NCBI GenBank assembly: GCA_037576215.1
Contig: JBANDB010000009.1
Location: forward strand, 2,728,001 to 2,792,000
Source of the DNA: Armillaria gallica
Lineage: Eukaryota; Basidiomycota; Agaricomycetes; Agaricales; Physalacriaceae
Direction of reading: 5' to 3'
Length of the DNA stretch: 64,000 bases
Within the stretch, counting starts at the first letter, position 1. Every line of letters begins with the position of its first letter. This document shows, one piece after another, positions 1 to 11,189 of the stretch. The position numbers and the translations under genes are program-made. The notes below the pieces were generated by a model. The model was not told the origin of the DNA. It saw only the letters and a list, made by a program, of their open reading frames with translations, and did no database searches.

Positions 1-1734
1 ATATAGGAAATGCTAAGCATATAGTGAGGGTAAATTAAGATAATAGACCTGGTTATTTCTAGTTAGGAGTAGTTGCACATGATCTCTCTGCTTGAATAAG
101 CATAGAAAATGAAGAAAACAAGAATATAATTAGTAACTAATATTTAATAAAAATACTAAATTATTATTACAAATAACTATTGCCAAGAATAATATATAAG
201 TAATCAATGATCTCATAGAGGTATTTGAGATCTCCTTTCCATATATGGTTATATAACCACTGATTCTTTCAAATCTCAGAATAAACAAGCTAATACTAGT
301 AAAAATATGTAAAAATCAAAATTTCAATTAAATAGATAGATATCTGTAGTATGGATGTCTCAGATACAGATATCTATGTACAGCCACAGCCACAGATGTG
401 GATATGACCTCTCAGTTACCTTGATATCTGCAGGACAGATCTGGTGATATGCTTGGTATTAGACTACCCATAGATTTTGCAATTTTCTATCAAATAGTGC
501 AGTCTACAAGCAGTACTAAGAGCTATAATGAAGGCTTTATACTGATAGCTCAAGAACTACATGAGATAGTAAGCAAAACAGTATCAGAATGGACTTAGAA
601 GTGATATTTAGATGAGTCAACTCTATAAGCCTTCAGTGCTGAATGCTATTTCCTGCCTAAAATAAGACTATAACTGTTAGAACCAAGAGACACATCTTTA
701 TAAGTTGCAAACCTAAAAAAACAGAACACAGAAGAACTAGATTACTTGTCATCTTGACAACTTAAAAGAATCTAGAAAAGAATTGCTATGTCTATAAGAA
801 TTTACAATATTGTCACACCCATGGCATGGCTACCCATGTAAATTCATGATTTAGTATGTTTAAGCAGTAGCTTATAGGTTACACTTAGTGAGCTTGCTAA
901 GCAGACATGTGGAGACCTATTTTAAGCAAGGTTACTGAAGTGATGTTGCAGTATGTCAATGGAAACAATAGAGTTAACCAAGGACTTGGTCATAGCACTG
1001 TACCTGAAGGACAGGCTTGACAGAAAGGCCAATGAGTGAGCTTACTCCTTTCAATAAGCTTGATCTGCACTTGCATCAATAGGATGAACTTAAAGGTGGA
1101 TCGCAACATAATAATGATAACTATGTGCTCGCTTAATAAAAGAAGCATGGTGTCTGAAAATCCAAAGATAACCTTGTACAAGGAAGGAAATGGATAGATA
1201 TCATGAGGTGGGCCTAGTACAAGGGATTTGGCCAAGAGATTAGCAAATTGTTAGGAATCCAAAAGGCCCAAGAGCTAATATACCTAAGAAAGGAGCTGTC
1301 CACCAGAAAAGAGCTCCAGAAGAGAGATGCCATAGGCTTAATCATCAGTTGCCAAGGTCATAAGCCCATGGAGGTGACTTTTGACATGCACTGTCATTGC
1401 AGGGCATAGAGTACATCTTGAAGAGATTAATCAGAGATAGTTTGACTCACCTGCCAAAGAATACTGCAGCTGTGGTGGACTGACATTATAAAACATAGAA
1501 ATTCATCAAAAGATCTAAACCTGTTATCTTACTCATGGACTGTTTGTAATCACCTTTCGCTCATAGTATTTAAGTTAGTTCAGTTAGCCAATGTACAATT
1601 CAAGTTACTATTTGCTCTCTTTTCTGCTAAGGCACAGTGCGAACAGCTTGAGTTGCATTGAAAAGGTTTAGCTTAGAATCTGTGGGTCTCCTGCCTTGTA
1701 TAGTGAGCCTACTAGTCACTAGCCTTGGAAATTG
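1..1734. other. AT-rich stretch without a recognisable gene
   Basis: All six frames are broken. Short open stretches (for example 990-1235, minus) have no recognisable domain and a composition like the surrounding non-coding DNA. The motif TTAGTGAGCTTGCTAAG near 878 resembles palindromic motifs of the repeat at 1735-2560, so part of this stretch may be older copies or flanks of that repeat. I see nothing else supportable. Confidence 0.5.
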
Positions 1735-2560
1735 TAACAGACAAGTGCCAAGAGACTGTATTTTAGTGAGGGTGTTATTAATTGGCTTTTGGGCTTGTGT
1801 GTTGTAGCAAGCTCACAGAGAAATAGAATCAGAGAGAGATTTTTAATAATAAACTTCAGTTTACTTGAGATAAATAAGAGATTTAGAGTTAGTGAAGCTG
1901 CCTCAGTCTTGAGAGTATACTTGGTTACATCTGAGAGAAGCTTGTTACATTTCTGGTGCAGTATAAAAAAGTGTTTCATGTTGAGAGTGTTTTGTGCAGA
2001 AATTGGCCAGATTGGGGTGCTCCATGACAGCTGCACAAAATGTAGTAGGTGTGCACCAGCTGAAAGAACTCTGGTAGTACCTTGTTACTTACAAGCTTAC
2101 TATGTGCAAGATCTATTTTATGCTTGAGGGTTTATTGTGATTTGTTTGAGAGTGTCAAGGGCCTCATTTGTGATGAGTTGGGAGTCAGGTTTAACAGACT
2201 AGAGTATAGTAAAGGTGTGCACAGTTGGACTTAGCAGCACTTTGTACTAGCAAGCTCATTGAATGGACTTTTGTCGTGACCAGTTGGAATTCAGATTTAG
2301 TGAGCTAAGAAGAAGGTGAAGTTGTGCACAGTTAGACCTAGCAGCAATTCATACTTAGTGAGCTCACTAAGTGGACTGTGTCATTTTTATGGATCTGTGT
2401 ATCTGTTTGTATAATCTATAAAAAGTCTTTGCCTTGAGAGTTGCATGGGTTGCCATGCTCTTTTGTAAAAAACTTTAGAGGAGAAATAAAGAAACTTGAG
2501 ATATTGCTGGTTACCTCATATTGTGTTAGGTCCAGATGCACCTGAGTAGGGAACTGTGTG
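1735..2560 (+). repeat. Long terminal-repeat-like repeat, family A, copy 1
   Basis: This segment matches the reverse complement of about 11195-12010 over most of its length. Shared blocks include the run around 1800-1900 (AGCAAGCTCACAGAGAAAT, then CTTCAGTTTACTTGAGATAA) and the run around 2430-2490 (CTTTGCCTTGAGAGTTG, then GCCATGCTCT). It contains imperfect internal tandem units (GTGCACAGTTGGACTTAGCAGC at about 2216, GTGCACAGTTAGACCTAGCAGC at about 2322) and the palindrome AGTGAGCTCACT near 2359. Size, presence in two orientations and lack of coding sequence fit a solo LTR. I could not fix exact TG/CA ends or a target duplication, so the boundaries are approximate. The open frame at 1789-2127 lies inside it and looks fortuitous. 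Confidence 0.55.
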
Positions 2561-4559
2561 ACTTTTTAGTATTAGCATACCTTTCAATACTATAGAGGTA
2601 TGCCTGCTTGTTATTACTCATACAAAGGGAGTCATTGGCCAGCAGTAGTTGCATAGCTATGGATCCAGGATAAGGGATTGGGTTGATTGATATTTAACTA
2701 AGTGTAATTAATAATAGATAAATAACAAGGGCTCACAATATATAATAGTGCTCAGAACTTAAAACTCCAGGCTTGGTTGTGGTGGGCAAAAGCAAGAGTC
2801 TATATGCTGAGATACAACTTGATAAGTATAGATAGGAATAGCTGTATACATGCTTGTGTATTGCTAAAGCCCTGCTACAGCATTCAATAGTGTAAACAAT
2901 GAAGAGGAGATAAATGAACAGTCCATTAAAAAAGAGAAAATCCATAGCTGATCTTTTAGCATTGAACAACTGCCCCATCTAGGAATAGCACAACTACAAA
3001 TAGGGAGAGTATATTACTACTCTCAGCATTGACAAATGGGTTGTCAATCTATTCTTGTCTCAATTCCTAATGCAGTCTGAGATAGTTACAGTTGCTACAG
3101 CCTTGTCCTTGTGTCCAGTGTGTACAATAAGAATAGATGGATAGGTAGGAAGATAGGGATATAAACCTAAAGGATTCAACAAGACCCAAACCAATCTTAA
3201 TAATTCCTTGTTTAATTGATGAGGCTCAATTATTATTGGTGGGTGAGCTACTCTTTACAAGTCATTATTGGTTCCTCAAGCATGATATTGTTCATATCTG
3301 GATTAACTATTTTGATAGCAGTTGAATACTGGTGCCCAAAGAGTCATATTAATGAAGGAAATAGTCTTATAAGAAAAGATAAAAGAGAAGAGCAGCATGT
3401 AGATATGAGAGAAAGAAGAAAAGCATAAGAAATTGAAAAAGAAAGGATGCATCAGCACATCTCATGGTATTAATTTCACAAGTGTGATAATGTGTACTGT
3501 CACAGAGAGAGATATTTTGGATTTCACCCTCAGAATCCCACAAAATCATGAGCTCAAGCCCAGTTGAAAGGGTGCAAGTCCACCACCAACTGCTCTCTAC
3601 TAAGCCTGTCAGTTATTAACTAAACCTAAATTACACTTGTAAAGAGATACAGACAGTGCTGAACAGCCAATGTATGATGGAAGATATCAATATACCAGCT
3701 CTGAGTATCCTCTTGAACTTGAAAAATAGGCTGGAAAGGGGTCAATCAAAGTACCTCTGCTGTATTATAAATTCTCAAGGTCTTTTACTTAAAAGAAGTT
3801 AAATCAGTGCATACAGAAAATCTAAAGCTCCTCTTGATAATCTGTCCACCCATGTCCAAGTAGAAACAGTGCACTATATAATGGAACCAACTAATAGTCC
3901 TAAGACCCTATCCCATAAAGGTGTTGTTGTATTCTATATAATTATAATTGTATCACTCAGATACAGAGTTGAGTGGTTGTCAAAAGGCCTTGTAAATCTC
4001 TAGCTAAGTTAGCAAATGATTATGGTGGTAAACACAAATCACAAAGTGAAGAGAAACAACCTTGTCTCCAAGCAAGCATTTATTTAAAAACTTATAAGTA
4101 TATCCAAGAGTTAAATCATCTCAAAGAGTAAAGCAATATTCAGTATTATCTACTATTCTGAGACACAAAACACACTCTACATAGTTATATATCAATAGGG
4201 GAGCTCAAAGTTGAGTGGTCATGTCCTAAAACAATGTTCTTGTTTGCTGACATAATATCACAATTTCTGATTCAGTAGTCACATGTATCTCATGCAATAA
4301 TGTTATTTCTCTTTCATTTCTCCTTCACCATGGCTTGTAAGACTTAATGGATTATGATTGATGTTGAGAGTGGTCACAGTGAGGCTTATTTTCAATATAT
4401 ACATAACCAGCTACAGAAGAGACAGGATATAGGTATAAATGATCCAGATACAAAAGCTCCAGTTGATAGCAGTGGGAAAGATAAAAGACGACTTTTAGTA
4501 GTAAAAATTCTGGCAGCCAAACACATAAATGAATAGACATTTAAAGGGACATGTAATGC
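2561..4559. other. AT-rich non-coding stretch with one duplicated segment
   Basis: No gene is recognisable. The part around 3340-3490 (AATGAAGGAAATAGTC, then AAAAGATAAAAGAG, then CATCAGCACATC) recurs in altered form at about 6665-7135, where it is split by an insertion. Short open frames at 3216-3428 and 4354-4536 show no domain and no conserved neighbourhood; I treat them as chance. Confidence 0.45.
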
Positions 4560-5880
4560 TAGCTTATAATTCTTTCTCTTCTACATCATTATCAAGCCTT
4601 TTATGATGCAGCATGAGGCTGGGCATGCTTCTTCTCTGTACTAAGCTTCTTAATCTGCTCATGGTACTCCTCGACTATTTAAATCCCAGCACTAAACTCA
4701 GCCAAGAGAAGCTTGCACTTTTTGAGCAAATGAATATCAACCTGACATTTATGAAGGCTGTCAAATTGTCTCCTACAATGTAATGAGTATGATCAGAAAA
4801 TTAGTTATATAAAATAAAGAACAGACTTGAAATCCTCAAGCATAGCATTCTCAAACGATCACTTACAGAGTACCTTGGTAATCACCTTATTAATGAGATC
4901 CTGAGAAAAGGAAGATGGTTTGGGTGCATACTTCAGTGAGGAAGTCAGCACCACATTTTCCTTTGAAGACTTGCAAGAGAGAGTTCCAGTCCTTCTGGAT
5001 GCAGGAGTCTATGGTGCAGTGATATTCAACTGCTGTGGAGTGCTGAGTTGGTGAAGAATAGGATCAATGTTACTATCATCGACCTGTGCATTATGATTTG
5101 TCAGTGCCTGCATGACAACAGTCTCATGACTACGAGAACCAATGCCAGTAATAACTGCAATCAGAGTGATATTTGGATGAGTCAATATAAAGCTGTACAG
5201 TTTGGAGAAGTAGGGCACTCTGAGATAATCTTCTCTATGAAGTTTCATTAGAAAGGTACAATTTTAAGCTAGAAAAAGAGCATAAATTCCATAAGTCCTG
5301 GCAGCAGGGCTAGTATCATAGTTGGGCCCAGTTGTAGGTATAAATCCATCTCTTAAGAGCCCTGCAAGTTTTCATTGTTGATGCCTTCATCAGTTTCTCA
5401 AAACTGGGAATTATACTTTTGAAAGAGAGAAGTAAGCTTATTACAGACTATTAGAATCATATGATGATAATGAGCAATATAAGAGAACCAAACCTTCCAA
5501 TCTTGCCCTTTACATAAGCTCCTGCAGCAGTAGGATTTTGAGCATACATCTTTGAAATAACTACTTTAGCTATGCACTTGTATATGGCAACTTTGGTCTC
5601 TTCAGACATGTTCTAATAGATATATAAGCAGAAGATCAATCAACTGATTAAAAATATGCCTTAGACTTGTCCTTTTTCCTATAAAGAACTCTATAGTTCT
5701 TATTTTTCTTCATCTTATCAATTAAAGCCCACATTGTGACCTCATCCCATTCCATATCATCAATAGGCTCCTCCAATGTTTTCTTTAGTTGGCTTCCCAT
5801 TTTAAAGATGTATTTGAGTGAAGATACAAAGATTTTATCATACAACAGAAGCAAAATGAGTGAAAAGAGCAAAAAGTAAC
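4560..5880 (-). pseudogene. Relic of a multi-exon gene with a SANT/trihelix-like start
   Basis: Read on the minus strand, coding-like blocks follow one another with short gaps that resemble decayed introns. A first block at about 5800-5660 contains WDEVTMWALIDKMKK, the tryptophan- and leucine-spaced pattern of Myb/SANT-like DNA-binding domains. A second at about 5630-5500 reads MSEETKVAIYKCIAKVV; a third at about 5340-5260 contains FIPTTGPNYDT; a fourth at 5248-5009 reads MKLHREDYLRVPYFSKLY and continues through HPNITLIAVITGIG; a last at about 4760-4570 is lysine-rich and helical (EEYHEQIKKLS). Stops and frameshifts separate the blocks, so no intact product is made. Proteins of this layout recur in mushroom genomes as repeat-associated hypothetical proteins; Myb/SANT-like second ORFs of Harbinger-type transposons are one possible source. 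That identification is inference. Confidence 0.4.
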
Positions 5881-6138
5881 AATAGGTGATTACATGTGAC
5901 TATATGTGACAAACTAGTGATCAGTATTGTTTAGCCATTCAACTTTGAATAGGAACTCACTCTCAAAAGGTTTTTCTGCCTCCAAGTCACTGGCAGAATG
6001 AAATTTATGTACTGAATTGTTATCAAGCAAGCAAATATTGAAAGTAGAGTTAGGGAATTGAGGACTGAAACCAAATGAAGAAGAGCACATATGAATGGCA
6101 CACTGGGGTTTACATTCACAGTATATGATAGGGGAAAG

Positions 6139-6658
6139 TGTTAGGAGCATTCCAAATAGACAAAGATAACTTGTATGAGCAGAGGTCCACAGAGTGCATG
6201 GGCTTTGGTAAAGTTATTAGCAACATCACCCTTGAGCTGAAGCCCTGAAGTTAGATTGTGGAGAGTGAAGGTTTGGATAGAGTTAGAGATAGTCTAGTAG
6301 AGCAGAGGTCATGGACTTGAGAGCAATAGAATAGACTTAAGAGTCAAAGAGAGATTTAGCTAAACCAAGTTGATATGTTGATATTCGAATTAAGTATCTA
6401 CAAGTAATTTTACAGTATATATACAATTAGTTAGTCTGAGTCAGAGTCCATAGAACCCAATAGAGGTCTGTTTGCTACCAAATTCAGGTTCTAGATTTAA
6501 TATGTGAAATAGTTATATAAAATTGAAATGAAATATTAAATAGAGTAGAGTAAATAGTAAACAGCCAGAGGCTGTAAAGGTCTAATGGTTTGATCTATTG
6601 AGATGAAGTCTATGCTTGAAGTTAGTATAAAGCAGAGGTTCATAGCATGCACATAACA
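6139..6658 (-). repeat. Solo LTR of the Gypsy element (old copy)
   Basis: This 520-bp segment begins TGTTAGGAG and ends CATAACA. It matches the two LTRs at 16117-16643 and 24181-24692 end to end, in the same orientation. No internal Gypsy sequence adjoins it, so it is a solo LTR left by recombination between two LTRs. Compared with the younger copies it has lost nearly every CpG (for example TCGCAC there, TTGTAT here). The flanking 5-mers (GAAAG left, AAGGC right) do not match, so a target duplication is no longer visible. Confidence 0.8.
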
Positions 6659-6705
6659 AAGGCTCACATTAATAAAGGAAATAGTTCTATAAGAAAAGAT
6701 AAAAG

Positions 6706-7026
6706 TGTTGGAAGATATCCATCCTATATACCTATACCTTTCCTTATCGTCACTCATTTTTTACTTACCTTATATATATTATCTCCTGTCCTTTCTTGAT
6801 CACTATATAAACCAGCCATAGTTATCCAGGTACCTCAGTCATTTTCCTATGCTGTGCTTGACTGAGGTATATATATCTTATCATGTCTACTCTTATATTA
6901 CTCACTTTTCTTTGTAGCTCTTTACTTATATCCTTCTGTTAATAAGTATAATACTTGCCTTCAATACAGTCATTTTGCCTATGCTGTGCTCAACTGTGCT
7001 CTTTACTTATATTCTTCTGTTAATAA
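6706..7026. mobile_element. About 320-bp insertion, probable solo LTR
   Basis: The duplicated segment seen at 3340-3490 is interrupted here after AAAAGATAAAAG. The inserted DNA starts TGTTGGAAGATATCC and resumes the duplicated sequence at about 7027 (AGAAGAGAAAGGCAGC). The flanks AAAAG and AGAAG could be a 5-bp target duplication with one change. The right part holds a rough internal repeat (CCTATGCTGTGCT occurs twice; TTCTGTTAATAAG occurs twice). It has no coding sequence. The TGTTGG start is shared with the Copia LTR at 8015, but the rest differs. Confidence 0.4.
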
Positions 7027-8014
7027 GAAGAGAAAGGCAGCATACAGACATGAGTAAAAAGGAAAGTACAAGGGACTGAAAAAGAAAGAACACATCAGCA
7101 CATCCTGTAGCATTAATTCCATGAGCATAGCAATAAGGGATAATTCTATGCTATAAGTGCATGGGCCAAACCAAACCAATAACATCATATATATACAGTA
7201 ACCAAGTACATGTGGCAAAATTGGACTATATGTCTAACATAACCAATACACTCTGATTTAAACAAATAAAAAATTTACTCATGCAGGTACTTATAGTCAT
7301 CTGTGTGCATAACTTAGAGTGTTTGCATTCATTTTAGTTTCTATGGTCAAGCCAAGCCAGTGTGGTGACTTTCAAGTTGATCATATTTGCAGGAGTGTAA
7401 TCCTCATCATGTTGGAGGTACTTGGATAGTGCCTAGGGACTTATTGGAATATAGCTGAAACAAGAAATCTGTGAGCACATTTTCCATTCCAAGCATGTCA
7501 AAGTCAGACAGAAGTTCTATCCAGCATGCTTGCTTTCTAGACAAGTTTTACTAGTTCAAAAGGTGAATAAGTTCTTTAGAATATGTATATCATTTAAAGG
7601 AGCAACCCAACAGAATATCACAATATTGTTTCATTAGCTCAACTCTTACAAACATTTTTTATTTGTATACAAGGTGATTTTATTGGGCAGAGTTCAATTC
7701 TATGATTTTTGTATTTTTTCAATTCTCACCTTAGCTTACAACACCAGCTATGCTAGTGCTACTAGCATCAGTTACCATATTAATTATGAATATATTCTTT
7801 GAATAATCTAGATGCATCTCAGTAATAGTGAGTGGCAAATAGACTAATGGATGGCAATGAACACTAACAATGCTAAACCTACTACAAACTCTACACTTAT
7901 CACCAATGTATTGAATTTGGATGTTTTCAATACTTTAGAAGCACTCTGTAAACTTCAATAATCAAAAGAAGTTGTTATAAAAACATTTTATTTGTTACTA
8001 GTGGGCTATACAAG

Positions 8015-8221
8015 TGTTGGGATAGCAATCCTGAGTGAGTACAAGAAGGTACTCAAAGATTCGGCACTAATCAGTGGCAGGTGATTTGGACTGTGACCTA
8101 GACTTATTTAGTAATTCATAGTAAATTCTAAAAGTAATACAAAATATATTTAAGTATGATGTCTCTCTCTCGAGAAGCTAATTAATTCACTTTTCATATT
8201 CTCCTCTTACTAGTTACAACA
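8015..8221 (+). repeat. Copia 5' LTR
   Basis: 207 bp, beginning TGTTGGG and ending TTACAACA, preceded by the target duplication ACAAG. It aligns end to end with 13272-13478. Confidence 0.92.
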
Positions 8222-8305
8222 GGTTATGGGCCTCAGCCCTAACTGAACTACTTACATTGTTACCTACTTTGCACCCTCATACTTTATGTACATATGCAGA
8301 ACTAA

Positions 8306-8800
8306 ATGGATAGCCAGTCCATTTACAGAATTGACCCTCTTAAGGGCCTGGAAAACTACCTAACATGAAAAATCAAGATGATCAATATCTTAACCGATTT
8401 AGGTCTAATTGATTATGCAGATGGCAGCCTGAAGGCTTTGCAGAAGTGGCACTGGTGGCAGATTGGAAGAAGAGTAATAGGAAGGCTCTTTCGACAATAA
8501 GATTGTGGGTTTTGAATAGCCTGCTGGTGTATATCATTGGTTCTAAGACTTTGGCAGAAGCCTGGAAAGCTCTGAAAGATATGTATAAGTTCAGAGGACT
8601 TATGAGAATTGTCCTTGTTAGAAGGAAATTCTTCAGAGCTCAGTGTGAAGAAGGAGGAAATATAGAGGAACACATTAGGATAATAAGGTTCTACCAGAAG
8701 AAGTTGGCATCCCTTAAGCAGACCATTGAGGAGAAGGATTCTCAATTACACTGCTTATATCACTTCCAGAATCATGGAATTCTTTCATTTCATTAGTAGA
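8306..8800 (+). pseudogene. Copia gag region (UBN2-type)
   Basis: An ATG at 8306 opens a frame reading MDSQSIYRIDPLKGLENY, the usual start of Copia gag proteins in this lineage. A shift then leads to 8446-8796, with ADWKKSNRKALSTIRL and a capsid-like helical region (LAEAWKALKDMYKFRG). Together these form the gag capsid portion of a single Copia polyprotein. The frame is broken at least once before 8446 and again near 8760, so it cannot make a full protein. Confidence 0.75.
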
Positions 8801-8869
8801 CTTGAAGGATTTCTACAAGCTGATCTCCTGAATTGCAGATGTTGCACTCACCTCACTTTCAGGGATGTC

Positions 8870-9870
8870 ATGGCTAGCATACTCTGGTGTGCAACCAGAC
8901 ACATAGTCAAGAATAGATTATATTTTTCTGACTATGTTGAGACCCCAGGACATGAAGTTATTGATGTAGGCAAATCCAAGGGCTTGGAGAAGGGGATAGT
9001 CAAGATTAAAATGGTTGAAGGGGGCAAGGCTACTTCAGTTACACTGAAGGATTGTATCCACTGCTCTGAGGCACCATTCAATCTTATTTTGCTAAAGTGC
9101 ATCATAGATGTTAGATTTGAACTCAAATTCAAGGAATCCCAGATGGATATTATCTCATCATATGACAAGACAATCAGCCACAGAGATAAGATATTAAAGC
9201 TGTACAGCCTTAATATCATTGCATCAGAAATAACCCAGGCCCATGCCACAAAACTGGCCCAATCATGGCAAAAGTGGCACAAAATATTGGGTCACTTAAG
9301 TATGGGATTAGTAAAGAGACTATTTAAGAAGAAGATGGTCAAGGGTATGAATGTAGATGAGTTAGCTAAACCTCAGAATGATTGTGAAGCCTGCATACAG
9401 GCCAAGCATCATGCTGAGCCATTTTCATATGAGGCTGAAAGGAACTATGCTGAAATAAGTGAAATGACATTCTCGGATCTATAGAGACTGGCCCAAACTC
9501 AGGGCATTCATGGTAAAAGATATTATATAAGCTTCACAGATGGGAAATCCCAGAGGACAATGCTGTATTTTCTAAAGTCAAAACATGGTATGGAAATTCG
9601 AAAGAAGATCCAGCAGTATCAAAAATACATCAAAGTTCATAAAGAAAGGACTTGAAGTTTATGAGGATTGACAATGGGAAGGAATATGTCAATGAGAAGG
9701 TAAAGGAATATCTCCAGGACAATGGCATTCAATTGAAACTGACTGTCACATACTCTCCATCCCAAAATGGAGTTGCCAAAAGAGTCAATCAGACTCTTGT
9801 GAAGCATGCCCATGTTATGCTAGAAGAATATCACTTGCTAAAATTTCTATAGCCTGAGGCAGTGGCATAC
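8870..9870 (+). pseudogene. Copia protease-to-integrase region
   Basis: The frame at 8726-9484 includes an integrase zinc-binding region of the H-H-C-C type: WHKILGHLSMG supplies the histidines and DCEACIQAKHH the cysteines (about 9270-9415). After an in-frame TAG at about 9482 the catalytic core continues: FTDGKS at about 9535 (first Asp), IDNGKEYVNEKV at about 9664 (second Asp) and a conserved glutamate region around 9790. The protease motif upstream is not clearly visible. Stops at 9482 and 9850 show it is dead. Confidence 0.75.
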
Positions 9871-10589
9871 GCCACATACCTGAAGAACTGATCACCGACT
9901 AGAGCCATCAAAGATGACCTGACCCCAAAAAAAGTATTTTGGGGTGCAAAACTGGATATATTGACACTCAGGAGTTTGGAGTCAAGTGCTGGGTATTGCA
10001 ACAAGATAACAAAAGGTCAAAACTTGATCTGAAATCAAGAGAATTTATTTTTACAGGTCTTACAGATGAATCTAGGGCTTGGAGATATTATAACTCTCAG
10101 TCTAGGCAGATTCAGACCTCAAGAAATGTTATATTCCCTGATAGCAATACTACAAAGCCTACATACAATGACTATATAGCTTCCCACTCTTTGTTGCTCG
10201 AGGGGAAGTCAGGGAGCAAAGTCAAGCAGACTCCAGGTGGAAATAATGATATTTCAGACAATCTTGTGGATGCTGAAATTGCCGAGACAAAAAGGGACAA
10301 GCCCCTTGATGCCTTGGCAACTCAAACAAAATTACTCATTTAGTATGGGAAAGTGATCAAGCCATGCGAGAATCAGCCTGGATCACATCAGTAACTCCAC
10401 CAAGTTACTGGACCCTCCACAATTCAGCTTTATGAGCCATGAAAATGCTGGAACAGCAGCATGCCACAGTAGAAGAACCTTTAGAAGCTGCAAACATTGC
10501 AATAGACTATGCATGTGTGGGGGAAACTGCAGATAACCTCAGTGATGAGCTATTAAGTTTTGAAAAAGCTAAAACTAGACTAGATTGGC

Positions 10590-11170
10590 ATCATTGGAAG
10601 AAGGCAATGGATGAAGAATACAATCTATTGACCTCTCTAGGTACATGGCAGTTGGAGAAATTACCTTAAGACAGATCCCTTGTTGACTGCAAGTGGACTT
10701 ATAAATTGAAAAGGGATGGTGATGGAAAAATCACAAGGTACAAGGCTAGACTTGTTGCAAAAGGATTTTCACAGATACCCAGAATTGATTTCTTTGAGAC
10801 ATATGCACTTGTTGTTAGGCTAGATACATTTCACTTACTTATGGCAATTGCCACAAAGAAACTTGATTATTTATGGAATGGATGTTGTCAGAGCTTACTT
10901 AAATGGTAAACTCAATGAATCTATTTACATGGCACAGCCACCTGAATATTCTGATGGGAGTGGCAAAGCAGCATACTTCAAATTGACACTATATGGACTC
11001 AAGCAATCTGGCTGAGTTTGAAACAAGAAATTGAACGCTATCTTTTTGGGACTTGGATACACCAGATTGATGAGTGATTAATATGTATACATCAGACAAA
11101 TGGATTCTAGCCTCATAATTGTAGCTGTGTATGTAGATGACATGACACTGCTTGCTCTGGTGATGAGGCT
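10590..11170 (+). pseudogene. Copia reverse transcriptase, N-terminal part
   Basis: From about 10590 the translation reads HWKKAMDEEYNLL, then (after a stop at 10668) VDCKWTYKLKRDGDGKITRY and KARLVAKGFSQ, the fingers region of Copia reverse transcriptases. MDVVRAYLNGKLNESIYMAQP follows after a shift at about 10885. The catalytic motif YVDD is intact at about 11131-11142. Soon after it, at roughly 11150-11190, the frame is cut by inserted DNA and resumes near 12860. Confidence 0.8.
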
Positions 11171-11189
11171 GATGATGGGCACCTGTGAA

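Noticed and set aside
1789..2127. 112-codon frame as a gene
   Set aside because: It falls within a repeat that is not open in its second copy.
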